NCBI RefSeq assembly: GCF_000508185.1
Contig: NZ_AYOY01000144.1
Coordinates: 1 to 52,465 of the forward strand
DNA length: 52,465 nucleotides
Reading direction: 5' to 3'
Source of the DNA: Sphingobium sp. C100
GTDB taxonomy: Bacteria > Pseudomonadota > Alphaproteobacteria > Sphingomonadales > Sphingomonadaceae
Shown here in pieces: positions 8,615 through 18,230 of the stretch. Position numbers and translations under genes: made by a program. Every line of letters begins with the position of its first letter. Within the stretch, counting starts at the first letter, position 1. Under the pieces are notes generated by a model that was given only the letters and a program-made list of their open reading frames with translations, searched no databases and had not been told where the DNA came from.

Positions 8615-9942
8615 CGGTCCTTGCCCGCCAGTTCCTTGTTGACATAGAGCGCCACCATCGTCGCCACGGCACCCGAGAGCAGGTAGATGCCCGATGCGGC
8701 AAGCCCGAACTTGACCGACAGCAACAGGGCGACCAGCGGTGCGAAGCCCGCCCCGACCAGCCAGGCAAGGTCTGACGTCAGCGCGGAACTGGTATAGCGC
8801 GCTTCGGTGGCGAAGTTCGAAGCGACGACGCCGGAGGACTGGCCAAAGGCGAGGCCCAACAGCATGAAGCCCAGGATCATGAAGGCGACTTCACCCAATT
8901 CCCCGCCGGTCAGCAGCAGCGGCGCCATGACGCTGAAAATCGCGATGCCGAGCGCCGACCAGCCGAGCAGCGATCGACGGCCGATCTGGTCCGCAACGAA
9001 GCCCGACACGACGATGGCCAGCAGGCCGACCGACGCTCCAATCATTTCGATCACCAGAAAACGGTCAAGCGGCTGATCGGTGTACAGCGCGATCCAGCAG
9101 AGCGGGAAGACCGTAACCATGTGGAACAGCGCAAAGCTGGCCAGCGGCGCGAACGCACCGATGATGATGTTGCGTCCTTCGGCCTTGACCGTCGGCAGAA
9201 CCGGCGAGGGCACCAGGTCGCGTTGTTCGAACAGTCGTTCGAACTCATGCGTCACGACAATGCGCAGGCGCGCAAACAGGGCCACCACGTTGATCGCAAA
9301 GGCGACGAAGAAGGGATAGCGCCAGCCCCAGCTTAGAAAATCCGCTTCCGACATGTTGGTCAGGAAGAAGGCGAACAGGCCGCTCGCCACCACCAGTGCC
9401 AGCGGGGCGCCCAGTTGCGGTACCATGGCGTACCAGCCGCGCTGATGCTGCGGCGCGTTCAGTGAAAGGAGCGAGGCGAGGCCATCCCATGTCCCGCCGA
9501 GCGCAATGCCCTGTGCGGCGCGCAAGATGACCAGTACGACCGCTGCATAGTGGCCAATCGTCTCGTAACCGGGCATGAAGGCGATGGCCGCCGTCGATCC
9601 GCCCAGCAGGAACAGGGCGCCGGTCAGCTTCGTTCCGCGGCCATAATGCCGGTCGATCGCCATGAACAACAACGAACCGATCGGCCGCGTGATGAAGGCG
9701 ACGGCGAAGATGGCAAAGGAATAGAGGGTGCCGGTCAGCGCATCCACATAGGGAAAGACCAGGCTGGGGAACACGATCACCGAAGCGATGGCGTAAACGA
9801 AGAAATCGAAGAACTCGGAGGTGCGACCGATGATCACCCCTATCGAGATATCCCCCGGCGCAATCCTGTGGTCGCGCGCATTGATCTTGCGCGCGTCATC
9901 CTCAAGTGGCTTGGAGGTGAAGGCAATGGCCCCAGAACTCAT
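8611..9942 (-). CDS. MFS transporter, metabolite:H+ symporter type
   Basis: A 443-residue, 12-helix major facilitator. The N-terminal SIGVIIGRTSEFFDFFVYA (helix 1) and the loop after helix 2 with FITRPIGSLLFMAIDRHYGR resemble the metabolite:H+ symporter branch (ProP/ShiA-like organic acid or osmolyte carriers). A second copy of the loop motif is DQIGRR. The start at 9942 (MSSGAIAF) lies 9 bases from AAGGAG on the minus strand; an in-frame ATG 6 bases earlier would be only 3 bases from it. The gene diverges from cyoA and converges on the glycosyltransferase gene with a 4-base overlap. The substrate cannot be named. Confidence 0.85.
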   Translation of the reverse strand: MSSGAIAFTSKPLEDDARKINARDHRIAPGDISIGVIIGRTSEFFDFFVYAIASVIVFPSLVFPYVDALTGTLYSFAIFAVAFITRPIGSLLFMAIDRHYGRGTKLTGALFLLGGSTAAIAFMPGYETIGHYAAVVLVILRAAQGIALGGTWDGLASLLSLNAPQHQRGWYAMVPQLGAPLALVVASGLFAFFLTNMSEADFLSWGWRYPFFVAFAINVVALFARLRIVVTHEFERLFEQRDLVPSPVLPTVKAEGRNIIIGAFAPLASFALFHMVTVFPLCWIALYTDQPLDRFLVIEMIGASVGLLAIVVSGFVADQIGRRSLLGWSALGIAIFSVMAPLLLTGGELGEVAFMILGFMLLGLAFGQSSGVVASNFATEARYTSSALTSDLAWLVGAGFAPLVALLLSVKFGLAASGIYLLSGAVATMVALYVNKELAGKDR

Positions 9943-10130
9943 ATACATCCGCTCCTTGGCTGGGCCACCGGCGCGGTTTTCTCGTCTGCCAGCGGCCTGG
10001 GAATGGCAACATAACAGAAAACCTGCAGAATCTAAGCAGTATCCCATAGCCAAAACATTTTTTGCGTCCGCACATAATTGGACAAATTGCCCACTGGCCG
10101 ACTCGTCGCGGAACGGTTAGGCGCGCTGCC

Positions 10131-11258
10131 ATGTCACAGCCAAACTCACCCAAATGGATCCCGCTTTTGCGCTGGTCCGCCCCGATCCTTGCGGCGCCGC
10201 TGGCGGGCTGCAACTGGGTCGTGATGAACCCATCGGGCGATATTGCAGTGCAGCAACGCGATCTGATCCTGATCTCGACCGCGTTGATGCTCCTGATCGT
10301 CATCCCCGTCATGGCCTTGGTGGTCTTCTTCGCGATGCGCTACCGTGCGACAAACAAGTCCGCGGATGCAGATTATGATCCCGACTGGGATCACAGCACC
10401 AAATTGGAGCTGCTGATCTGGTCGGCGCCGCTGTTGATCATCATCTGCCTTGGCGCTCTGACCTGGGTGAGCACGCACAAGCTGGACCCCTATCGGCCGC
10501 TCGACCGGATCGACGCGACGACCGCGATCGATCCCAAGGTCAAGCCGCTGACAGTGGAAGTGGTCGCGCTGGACTGGAAATGGCTGTTCATCTATCCCGA
10601 ACTCGGCATCGCCACCGTCAATGAATTGGCGCTGCCCACCAATGTTCCGGTTCGTTTCGACATTACGGCATCGACCGTCATGAACAGTTTCTATGTTCCT
10701 GAACTGGCCGGCCAGATCTACGCCATGCCGGGCATGAAGACGCAGCTTCACGCCGTCGCCAACAAGCCCGTCACCGGCACCGGCTTTTCCGCCAACTATT
10801 CAGGCGCGGGTTTCACCCATATGCGCTTTGGCTACAAGGCGATGGACCGGGCCGGCTTCGACGCCTGGGTCGCCAAGGTGAAGGCAAGCAGCACCCAGCT
10901 CGACCGGAATGTCTATCTCGCTCTTGCCAAGCCCAGCGAGAAGGCGCCCACCGCCTATTTCGGCGCGACCGACCCCAAGCTGTTTGACGCGGTCGTCAAC
11001 CTCTGCCCCAAGCCCGGCCAGCGCTGCATGGGCGAACTCATGCACATCAACATGATGGGCGGCGCGGGCAAAGAGTCGGCCAGGGAGACCGAGGGGCTGC
11101 AATATGACTTCCCCGACAGTCATGTGATCGACCAGAGCGACCGGAATAAAGGGCAGGAAACGGCCCCGGACGCGCCGGGCGCACCCGGCCCGCACCATGA
11201 ACCCGCGATCGACCTTAATCCCCACAGCGGCGCTGACGCGCACGCGCAGCATCGGTAA
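10131..11258 (+). CDS. cyoA: Cytochrome bo3 ubiquinol oxidase subunit II
   Basis: A 375-residue subunit II of the quinol-oxidising haem-copper oxidase. It has a lipoprotein-type signal (LAGCNW near residue 24), two membrane helices with FAMRYRATN after the first, then a periplasmic cupredoxin domain ([36 protein letters not shown]). The CuA cysteine ligands of cytochrome c oxidases are absent, as expected for a quinol oxidase. The tail after about 340 is Pro/Ala/His-rich. It is the first gene of the cyoABCD run; the divergent region 9943-10130 should hold the operon promoter, but I see no convincing consensus there. The ATG at 10131 is preceded only by a weak GGTTAGG. Confidence 0.95.
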   Translation: MSQPNSPKWIPLLRWSAPILAAPLAGCNWVVMNPSGDIAVQQRDLILISTALMLLIVIPVMALVVFFAMRYRATNKSADADYDPDWDHSTKLELLIWSAPLLIIICLGALTWVSTHKLDPYRPLDRIDATTAIDPKVKPLTVEVVALDWKWLFIYPELGIATVNELALPTNVPVRFDITASTVMNSFYVPELAGQIYAMPGMKTQLHAVANKPVTGTGFSANYSGAGFTHMRFGYKAMDRAGFDAWVAKVKASSTQLDRNVYLALAKPSEKAPTAYFGATDPKLFDAVVNLCPKPGQRCMGELMHINMMGGAGKESARETEGLQYDFPDSHVIDQSDRNKGQETAPDAPGAPGPHHEPAIDLNPHSGADAHAQHR

Positions 11259-11263
11259 GGCCC

Positions 11264-13264
11264 ATGACTGGCACACTCACAACAACGCAGATGATCTTCG
11301 GTCGTCTGACATGGGATAGCTTCCCATGGCATGAGCCCATCGTCGTCGCGACCTTCGTCGCGGTGGTGCTGGGCGGCGCGGCGGTCGTCGGCGCGCTCAC
11401 CTATTTCCGCCTCTGGGGCTATCTCTGGAAGGAGTGGTTCACCAGCGTCGACCATAAAAAGATCGGCATCATGTACATGGTGCTGGGCCTCATCATGTTC
11501 CTGCGCGGCTTTGCCGACGCGATCATGATGCGCCTGCAACAGTCGCTCGCCTTCAACGGGTCCGAAGGCTATCTCAACGCCCATCACTATGACCAGGTGT
11601 TCACCGCGCACGGCGTCATCATGATCTTCTTCGTGGCGATGCCGTTCATCACGGGTTTGATGAACTATATCGTCCCGCTCCAGATCGGCGCGCGCGACGT
11701 CAGCTTCCCGTTCCTCAACAATTTCAGTTTCTGGATGACCACGGGCGGCGCGGTGCTGGTGATGTGCTCGCTGTTCCTGGGCGAATTCGCCCAGACCGGC
11801 TGGCTCGCCTATCCGCCGCTTTCGGGCATCGACTATAGCCCGGCCACGGGGGTCGACTATTATATCTGGGCCTTGCAGGTGGCAGGCGTCGGCACGACAT
11901 TGTCGGGCATCAACCTGATCGCGACTATCGTGAAGATGCGCGCACCGGGCATGTCCCTGATGAAGATGCCGGTCTTCACCTGGACGTCGCTGTGCGCGAA
12001 CATCCTGATCGTCGCCTCCTTCCCGATCCTGACCGCCACGCTGGTCCTGCTGTCGCTCGACCGCTATGCCGGCACCAACTTCTTCACGAACGACTTCGGC
12101 GGTAATCCGATGATGTACGTGAACCTGATCTGGATCTGGGGCCACCCGGAAGTCTATATCCTCATCCTGCCGCTGTTCGGCGTTTTCTCCGAAGTCGTGT
12201 CGACTTTCTGTGGCAAGCGCCTCTTCGGCTACACGTCCATGGTCTACGCGACCTGCTGCATCATGGTGTTGTCCTATCTGGTGTGGCTGCACCACTTCTT
12301 CACCATGGGATCGGGCGCCAGCGTCAACAGCTTCTTCGGCATCACGACAATGATCATCTCGATCCCGACGGGCGCCAAGCTGTTCAACTGGCTCTTCACC
12401 ATGTATCGTGGTCGCATCCGCTTTGAGCTGCCAATGATGTGGGCGATCGCGTTCATGCTGACCTTCACGATCGGCGGCATGACCGGTGTACTGCTGGCGG
12501 TGCCGCCCGCCGACTTCGTGCTGCACAACTCGCTGTTCCTGATCGCGCATTTCCATAACGTGATCATCGGCGGCGTGCTGTTCGGCCTGTTCGCAGCGAT
12601 CAACTATTGGTGGCCCAAGGCCTTCGGGTTCAAACTCAACCAGTTCTGGGGCCATGTGTCCTTCTGGTGCTGGCAGGTCGGCTTCTGGCTTGCCTTCGGT
12701 CCGCTCTATGTCCTGGGCCTGATGGGCGTCACTCGCCGGATGCGGGTGTTCGACGATCCTTCGCTGCAAATCTGGTTCGTCATTGCCGCTATCGGCGCTG
12801 TCATCATCGCGGCGGGCATCGGCGCCATGCTCATCCAGTTCGCCCTTTCGATCTGGAAGCGCAAGGAACTGGCTGTCGAAGGCGATCCCTGGGACGGCCG
12901 CACGCTGGAATGGGCGACCAGTTCGCCTCCGCCGGAATATAATTTCGCGTTCACCCCGGTTGTCTATGACACCGACAGCTGGGCGGACATGAAGCGGAAC
13001 GGCTACCAGCGCCCGCTGAGCGGCTACAAGGCGATCCACATGCCCAGCAGCACTGGCACCGGCGTCATCCTGGCCGCTCTGGCCACGCTCTGCGGCTTTG
13101 CGCTGATCTGGTATATCTGGTGGCTTGCGGGCATCAGCTTCATCGGGATCGTCGCGGTCGCCATCGGCCACACCTTCAACTATAAGCGCGACTTCTACAT
13201 CCCGGTCGAGGATGTGACGCGCACCGAGGAAGAGCGCACGCGCATCCTCGCGGCGGGAGTCTGA
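11264..13264 (+). CDS. cyoB: Cytochrome bo3 ubiquinol oxidase subunit I
   Basis: The 666-residue catalytic subunit, reducing O2 and pumping protons. All haem and copper ligands are visible: His116 (HGVIMIFF) and His431 for the low-spin haem, His294 with cross-linking Tyr298 ([11 protein letters not shown]) and His343/His344 for CuB, and His429 for the high-spin haem (HFHNVIIGG). These are the E. coli positions shifted by 10. The length matches the 663-residue E. coli protein. It starts 5 bases after cyoA. Confidence 0.98.
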   Translation: MTGTLTTTQMIFGRLTWDSFPWHEPIVVATFVAVVLGGAAVVGALTYFRLWGYLWKEWFTSVDHKKIGIMYMVLGLIMFLRGFADAIMMRLQQSLAFNGSEGYLNAHHYDQVFTAHGVIMIFFVAMPFITGLMNYIVPLQIGARDVSFPFLNNFSFWMTTGGAVLVMCSLFLGEFAQTGWLAYPPLSGIDYSPATGVDYYIWALQVAGVGTTLSGINLIATIVKMRAPGMSLMKMPVFTWTSLCANILIVASFPILTATLVLLSLDRYAGTNFFTNDFGGNPMMYVNLIWIWGHPEVYILILPLFGVFSEVVSTFCGKRLFGYTSMVYATCCIMVLSYLVWLHHFFTMGSGASVNSFFGITTMIISIPTGAKLFNWLFTMYRGRIRFELPMMWAIAFMLTFTIGGMTGVLLAVPPADFVLHNSLFLIAHFHNVIIGGVLFGLFAAINYWWPKAFGFKLNQFWGHVSFWCWQVGFWLAFGPLYVLGLMGVTRRMRVFDDPSLQIWFVIAAIGAVIIAAGIGAMLIQFALSIWKRKELAVEGDPWDGRTLEWATSSPPPEYNFAFTPVVYDTDSWADMKRNGYQRPLSGYKAIHMPSSTGTGVILAALATLCGFALIWYIWWLAGISFIGIVAVAIGHTFNYKRDFYIPVEDVTRTEEERTRILAAGV

Positions 13265-13269
13265 CCCTC

Positions 13270-13893
13270 ATGAGCAGCGCAACTGCAACCATGGAACCTC
13301 GGGCCTATCATCTGCCCGAGGAACCCCACCTCCACGAAGGCCACAGCACCATGCTGGGCTTCTGGATGTACCTGATGAGCGATTGCCTCATCTTCGCCAT
13401 CCTGTTCGCCACCTATGCCGTGCTGGGCGGCAGCTTCGCCGGCGGCCCCGGTCCCAAGGACTTGTTCGACCTGCCGCTGATCGCGCTCAACACCGCGATG
13501 CTGCTCTTTTCATCGATCACCTACGGCTTTGCCATGCTGGCGATGGAGAAGAACAAGATCAGCGCCACCCAGGGCTGGCTCTTCGTCACCCTGCTGTTCG
13601 GCGGCGCATTCCTGTTCATCGAACTCTACGAATTCTCGCACCTCATCCATGAGGGCGCGGGTCCGTGGCGCAGCGCGTTCCTGTCGGCCTTCTTCACGCT
13701 GGTCGGCACGCACGGGCTGCACGTCACTTTCGGTTCGATCTGGCTGATCACGCTGATGGTGCAGGTCGCCAAAAAGGGCCTGATCCCCGCAAACAAGCGC
13801 CGCCTGATGTGCCTTTCCATGTTCTGGCATTTCCTGGACGTCATCTGGATCGGCGTTTTCACCTTTGTCTATCTGATGGGAGTGCTCCGGTGA
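13270..13893 (+). CDS. cyoC: Cytochrome bo3 ubiquinol oxidase subunit III
   Basis: A 207-residue, five-helix subunit III. LGFWMYLMSDCLIFAILF and GTHGLHVTFGSIW are typical of CyoC. It stabilises the oxidase core and lies 5 bases after cyoB. Its TGA overlaps the GTG start of cyoD. Confidence 0.96.
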   Translation: MSSATATMEPRAYHLPEEPHLHEGHSTMLGFWMYLMSDCLIFAILFATYAVLGGSFAGGPGPKDLFDLPLIALNTAMLLFSSITYGFAMLAMEKNKISATQGWLFVTLLFGGAFLFIELYEFSHLIHEGAGPWRSAFLSAFFTLVGTHGLHVTFGSIWLITLMVQVAKKGLIPANKRRLMCLSMFWHFLDVIWIGVFTFVYLMGVLR

Positions 13894-14321
13894 GCGACGC
13901 CGTCCACACGCATGATCACGGTCATCATGACGAGCATCATGATGATCATTCGCATGGCAGCTTCGGCAGCTACATGATCGGATTCGGCCTGTCGGTCATC
14001 CTGACGGCCATCCCCTTCTGGCTGGTGATGTCGGGAACGCTCGGCGACCCGCAACTGACCGGCTTCATCATCCTGGCCTTTGCCGCGGTGCAGGTGATCG
14101 TCCACATGATCTACTTCCTGCACATGAACACCCGCGTCGAGGGCGGCTGGTCGTTCATGGCGATGATGCTGACGATCGTGCTGGTCGTCATCGTCCTGTC
14201 GGGTTCGATGTGGGTCATGTATCATCTTAACGCCAACATGATGCCGCATCCCGAAATGCACATGGACATGGGTTCGACGCAGGAAATGCGCACCATGGAT
14301 AATATGAGCGGGATGCCGTGA
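13890..14321 (+). CDS. cyoD: Cytochrome bo3 ubiquinol oxidase subunit IV
   Basis: A 143-residue, three-helix subunit. The core (SYMIGFGLSVILTAIPFW, VIVHMIYFLHMN) matches CyoD, which aids CuB assembly. The N-terminus has a His/Asp cluster of about 15 residues (HDHGHHDEHHDDHSHG) and the C-terminus is Met/His-rich, both plausible metal-handling tails. The GTG at 13890 overlaps the cyoC stop (GTGA), with GGGAGTG upstream, so translation is coupled. No cyoE (haem O synthase) follows; it must be elsewhere. Confidence 0.93.
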   Translation: MSDAVHTHDHGHHDEHHDDHSHGSFGSYMIGFGLSVILTAIPFWLVMSGTLGDPQLTGFIILAFAAVQVIVHMIYFLHMNTRVEGGWSFMAMMLTIVLVVIVLSGSMWVMYHLNANMMPHPEMHMDMGSTQEMRTMDNMSGMP

Positions 14322-15043
14322 CATCCGCAGGCACCGGGGAACGCCGCCGGCGTTCCCCGGGCTTTCTGATCGGCCTGACGCTGATCACCCTGCTTCTTTT
14401 TGCCGGCTTTGGCGCTCTGGGCGTCTGGCAGGTCCAGCGCCTGGCGTGGAAACGCGATCTGATCGCACGGGTCGATGCCCGCATCCATGCCGCGCCGGTG
14501 CCGGCGCCGCGCGCAGCGACACGCGACGACGAATATCGCCGCGTCACGACCAACGGCATATTCCTGCATGACCGCAGCGCCCTGGTCCTGGCGTCTACCG
14601 TCCGGGGCGCGGGCTATTGGGTGCTGACCCCGTTGCGCCATCCCGACGGCACCATCCTGATGGTCAACCGCGGTTTCGTGCCGCCCGACGCAAAGACTCA
14701 TTATGATCGGCCCAACGGCCCGGTGCAGATCACGGGCCTCATCCGCCTGACCGAACCGGGCGGCGGCTTCCTGCGGGCCAATAATCCCGCCGCCGACCGC
14801 TGGTATTCGCGCGACGTCGCCGCGATTGCATCGGCACGTCGGCTGGCGCCGGCCGTCACAAGCTATTTCATCGACGCGCAGGCCGGATCATCCCCCGGCC
14901 GCCTACCCATCGGCGGGCTGACCGTCGTAAGTTTCCCCAATAATCATCTGCAATATGCGATCACCTGGTTCGCACTGGCGATCATGACCGTCGGCGCCTA
15001 CATCATCGTCATGCGACAGACGGGCAAAGACAACCGGAAATGA
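14318..15043 (+). CDS. SURF1-family oxidase assembly protein
   Basis: A 241-residue protein with one helix near each end (about 15-37 and 212-230) and a periplasmic middle domain. GVWQVQRLAWKRDLI, MVNRGFVP and NNHLQYAITWFALA are SURF1 landmarks. SURF1 proteins help insert haem into subunit I of haem-copper oxidases; its place inside the cyo run suggests it serves this quinol oxidase. The GTG start at 14318 overlaps the cyoD stop by 4 bases, and its own stop overlaps the next gene by 4. Confidence 0.92.
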   Translation: MTSAGTGERRRRSPGFLIGLTLITLLLFAGFGALGVWQVQRLAWKRDLIARVDARIHAAPVPAPRAATRDDEYRRVTTNGIFLHDRSALVLASTVRGAGYWVLTPLRHPDGTILMVNRGFVPPDAKTHYDRPNGPVQITGLIRLTEPGGGFLRANNPAADRWYSRDVAAIASARRLAPAVTSYFIDAQAGSSPGRLPIGGLTVVSFPNNHLQYAITWFALAIMTVGAYIIVMRQTGKDNRK

Positions 15044-16365
15044 CCGATCAGGGGCCGACCCGCGCGCGCTGGTTGCCCAGCCGGTGGCCCGCCGACGCCG
15101 CCGGGCGCAAGAATATGGCGCTGCTGGTCCAGTTGCGATGGATTGCCATTGCCGGACAGGTCGCCACCATCCTGATCGTCCATTTCGGCATGGGCATTCG
15201 CCTCCCCTTGCTGCCCATGCTGGTGGTGCCATGCATCGCCGTGGCCATGAACCTGGGCAGCCTGATGGTGTTGCGTGGCCGGACCGACATCAGTCATGCC
15301 GAACTGTTTCTGGCGCTGTTGTTCGATGTCATCGCACTCACAACCCTCCTCTATCTGAGCGGCGGCGCGACCAATCCCTTCATGTCCCTCTACCTGGTGC
15401 AGGTCGCGCTGGGCGCGATGCTGCTCCATCACTGGAGCGCCTGGGGAATCGTTGCAGTCTCGGCGCTATGTGCGGCGGGGCTGGCTTTTGCCTACCGTCC
15501 GCTGAACCTGAGCGAAATGCTCGAAGGGCGGCTGTTCGACCTGCATATCGTGGGTACGTGGATCTGCTTCACCATGATCGCGGTTTTGCTGGTGCTGTTC
15601 ATGACCCGCATCAACCGCAATTTGCAGGATCGCGAGTCCTACATGGCGCAGATGCGCCAGCAGGCGGCGGAAGAAGAACATATCGTGCGCATGGGGCTGC
15701 TGGCGTCGGGTGCGGCGCACGAACTGGGCACGCCCCTCGCGCAACTGGCGGTCGTATTGGGTGACTGGCGCCACATGCCCGAAATAACCCGCCATCCCGT
15801 CCTGATCGAAGAGGTGGAGGAAATGCAGGCGGCGGTCACGCGCTGCAAGGCGATCCTCAGCGGCATCCTGTTGTCCGCCGGAGAAGCGCGGGGCGAGGCC
15901 CCTCAGGCCACCGACATCCGCGCCTTCATCGACGGCATCGCGCATGACTGGCGCAGCGCCAATCCGGCTATGCCGCTGCGCTGCGACTTCGGCCCGCATG
16001 ACTATCCCCGGATCGTCGCCGACCCCGTGATCCGCCAGGCCGTAACCAATCTGCTGGACAATGCCCGCGAAGCCGGCGCAACCTATATCAACCTGATGGT
16101 GAGCCGCGACAGCCAGTGGCTGAACATCGCGGTGCGCGACAATGGGCGGGGATTCAGCCCGGACATGCTGACCGACTTCGGCAAGCCCTACCGGTCGAGC
16201 AAGGACAGGCAGGGCAGCGGCCTGGGCCTGTTCCTGGTCGTCAATGTGGTTCGCAAGCTGGGCGGCCGGGTCGATGCCAGCAACGGCGCAGAAGGCGGCG
16301 CGATGATCCAGTTGCGCCTGCCCTTCGCCACTCTGGCGCTGGAGGAGATGACCGATGGTGAGTGA
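15040..16365 (+). CDS. regB: Redox-sensing histidine kinase, RegB/PrrB/ActS family
   Basis: A 441-residue kinase with six N-terminal membrane helices (about 30-190). GGATNPF at 108-114 is the quinone-binding heptad (GGxxNPF) of RegB. The phosphoacceptor is His227 in GAAHELGTPLAQ, and the ATP site shows NLLDNAREA, DNGRGFSP and GSGLGLFLV. RegB responds to the redox state of the ubiquinone pool and phosphorylates RegA. The ATGA overlap with SURF1 and the 11-base overlap with the regulator mean all three are made from one message. I did not verify the redox cysteine described in Rhodobacter RegB. Confidence 0.92.
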   Translation: MTDQGPTRARWLPSRWPADAAGRKNMALLVQLRWIAIAGQVATILIVHFGMGIRLPLLPMLVVPCIAVAMNLGSLMVLRGRTDISHAELFLALLFDVIALTTLLYLSGGATNPFMSLYLVQVALGAMLLHHWSAWGIVAVSALCAAGLAFAYRPLNLSEMLEGRLFDLHIVGTWICFTMIAVLLVLFMTRINRNLQDRESYMAQMRQQAAEEEHIVRMGLLASGAAHELGTPLAQLAVVLGDWRHMPEITRHPVLIEEVEEMQAAVTRCKAILSGILLSAGEARGEAPQATDIRAFIDGIAHDWRSANPAMPLRCDFGPHDYPRIVADPVIRQAVTNLLDNAREAGATYINLMVSRDSQWLNIAVRDNGRGFSPDMLTDFGKPYRSSKDRQGSGLGLFLVVNVVRKLGGRVDASNGAEGGAMIQLRLPFATLALEEMTDGE

Positions 16366-16888
16366 AAAGCAGCTTTTGATCGTCGAGGATGACGAAGGCT
16401 TTTCCAGGACGCTCAAACGCTCCTTCGAACGGCGCGGCTATGATGTGCTGGTGGCAAGCAGCCTGGAACAAGTGAATAGCCTTCTGAAAGAAAACAGGCC
16501 CGGTTTCGCCGTGGTCGATCTGAAGCTCGGCCCGCAGTCGGGACTTGCCTGCGTCCAGGCGCTCCACGCCCATGACCCGGCAATGCTGATCGTCGTGCTG
16601 ACCGGTTTCGCCAGTATCGCCACAGCAGTCGAGGCGATCAAGCTGGGCGCGGCCAACTATCTGGCCAAGCCGTCGAACACCGATGACATCGAAGCGGCCT
16701 TCGCCCGGTCCGGCGGCGATCCCGACGCGCCGCTGGCGCCGCGGCCGACGTCGATCAAGACGCTGGAGTGGGAACATATCCATGAAGTGTTGAAGGATAG
16801 CGACTTCAACATTTCGGAAGCCGCCCGCCGACTGGGAATGCACCGCCGCACCTTGGCCCGTAAGCTGGCCAAGCGGCAGGTTGGATAG
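16355..16888 (+). CDS. regA: Response regulator, RegA/PrrA/ActR family
   Basis: A 177-residue regulator with a receiver domain (acidic pocket in LIVEDDEG, phosphoacceptor Asp55 in VVDLKLGPQSG, Lys in YLAKPSNTDD) and a Fis-type helix-turn-helix at the end (NISEAARRLGMHRRTLARKL), the signature of the RegA family. It is partner of the preceding kinase and probably controls respiratory genes, plausibly including the cyo operon. The last gene of the run, followed by 142 bases without a clear terminator hairpin. Confidence 0.93.
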   Translation: MVSEKQLLIVEDDEGFSRTLKRSFERRGYDVLVASSLEQVNSLLKENRPGFAVVDLKLGPQSGLACVQALHAHDPAMLIVVLTGFASIATAVEAIKLGAANYLAKPSNTDDIEAAFARSGGDPDAPLAPRPTSIKTLEWEHIHEVLKDSDFNISEAARRLGMHRRTLARKLAKRQVG

Positions 16889-17030
16889 AAGAGCAAAAAA
16901 CGGGTTCGGATTTCCTGTAGATAGACAATTTTCGGCACCCCGATCGGACATGTGGCGGTGGTCGCCCGGATCAATGTCCCGGCCCTGACGTTGAAGGCCG
17001 ATATGCCAAAGGGCATGTTGGGGGCACGCT

Positions 17031-18083
17031 ATGACGGATTTGCTGAAGACCTTCCTCAAGGCCACGCGACTGGTGAAGAAGCGACGCCCGTTATCGGCGG
17101 CGTTCGCGTTGCAGGACATGTTGAAGCCTCCACCATCGCCGGCCAAAAAAAAGCGCCCTAAAACAGCGACCCGGCCGCTGGTTGCGCGCGCGCGCCGCCC
17201 AGCCAAGGATACACCCAGCCGCCCCGCGCCCGGAAGTTTCATCACCGGCCGACATGAAACCCGGTATGGCGCGATCGGCTACAAGCTCTACACACCGGAA
17301 GGATCGTCGCGTCGGCGAATGCCGTTGGTCGTGATGTTGCATGGCTGCACGCAAACGGCAGATGATTTCGCTACCGGAACGAGAATGAACCGGCTCGCCG
17401 ACGAGCTGGGCTTTCTGGTGCTCTATCCCGAGCAATCCCAAAACGCCAATTTTGCGCGCTGCTGGAACTGGCATGCCCCGGAAAACCAGAGCCGTGGTGG
17501 TGGCGAGGCGGGGATGATCGCTGCCCTCACCCGCCATGTGATGAGCCTGTGCAACGCCAATCGATCCCGCATCTATATTGCGGGCATTTCCGCAGGCGGG
17601 GCGGCGGCAACGATCGTCGGCGCGGCCTATCCCGATCTATATGTCGCAGTCGGTGTCCATTCAGCTGTGCCGCAAGGTGACATCCGCTCGCTCCGCGCGG
17701 CGCTGGCCGCCATGCAGGGGAAAGGCGGCACCATACAGACCGCCAAACTGCCCCGGCAATTGCCGACGATCGTTTTCCACGGGGACAAGGATCGGGTGGT
17801 CCACCCCTCCAATGCCAGCGGCTTCCTTCGCAATCTGGAACGCACGAGCGTCGGCCCGCTCACGCTGCGCACTCTGGCCGGACGTTCGGAAGGCGGCCGG
17901 GATTTCACCCGGCGCATCTATCAGGATCGCTTCAAGACCGTATTGCTGGAGGATTGGACCATTCACGGCAGCGGCCATAGCTGGTCCGGCGGCAGCGCGA
18001 TGGCCTCCCACACCGATCCCGCCGGACCCGATGCCTCGCGCGAAATGCTACGCTTTTTCCTGGCACGGCGTCGCGCTCTCTAG
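17031..18083 (+). CDS. PHB depolymerase-family (LpqC-like) esterase
   Basis: A 350-residue alpha/beta hydrolase. Residues 1 to about 65 are basic and Pro/Ala-rich (a PhaP/PhaR-like or granule-binding role is only a guess). The catalytic domain has VVMLHGCTQTADDF (oxyanion-hole region), the nucleophile Ser187 in GISAGGAA, VFHGDKDRVVHP (acid) and HGSGHSWSGG (His). There is no signal peptide, so it is probably intracellular and acts on stored polyhydroxyalkanoate or another ester. No pha genes are nearby. Confidence 0.85.
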   Translation: MTDLLKTFLKATRLVKKRRPLSAAFALQDMLKPPPSPAKKKRPKTATRPLVARARRPAKDTPSRPAPGSFITGRHETRYGAIGYKLYTPEGSSRRRMPLVVMLHGCTQTADDFATGTRMNRLADELGFLVLYPEQSQNANFARCWNWHAPENQSRGGGEAGMIAALTRHVMSLCNANRSRIYIAGISAGGAAATIVGAAYPDLYVAVGVHSAVPQGDIRSLRAALAAMQGKGGTIQTAKLPRQLPTIVFHGDKDRVVHPSNASGFLRNLERTSVGPLTLRTLAGRSEGGRDFTRRIYQDRFKTVLLEDWTIHGSGHSWSGGSAMASHTDPAGPDASREMLRFFLARRRAL

Positions 18084-18110
18084 CCCGAAGCGCGATATGT
18101 CGCGGGGAAT

Positions 18111-18184
18111 TGGAGCGGGTGAAGGGAATCGAACCCTCGTCGTAAGCTTGGGAAGCTTCTGCTCTACCATTGAGCTACACCCGC
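18111..18184 (-). tRNA. tRNA-Gly (CCC)
   Basis: A complete cloverleaf on the minus strand. The acceptor stem GCGGGTG/CACCCGC, D-arm GCTC..GAGC, anticodon loop TTCCCAA with anticodon CCC, T-arm GAGGG-TTCGATT-CCCTT and an encoded CCA (18111-18113) are all visible. The anticodon stem has one G-A mismatch at its outer pair. It reads GGG glycine codons. Confidence 0.95.
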
Positions 18185-18230
18185 CCGATCCTGCGTCCAT
18201 GGCCCAGCCATCAGGCGCTGTCAACGGGAC

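Noticed and set aside
11120..13171. A 683-codon open frame antisense to cyoB
   Set aside because: High-GC genes leave long open frames on the opposite strand. The product is rich in Arg, His, Asp and Gln without domains, while the sense strand is clearly cyoB.
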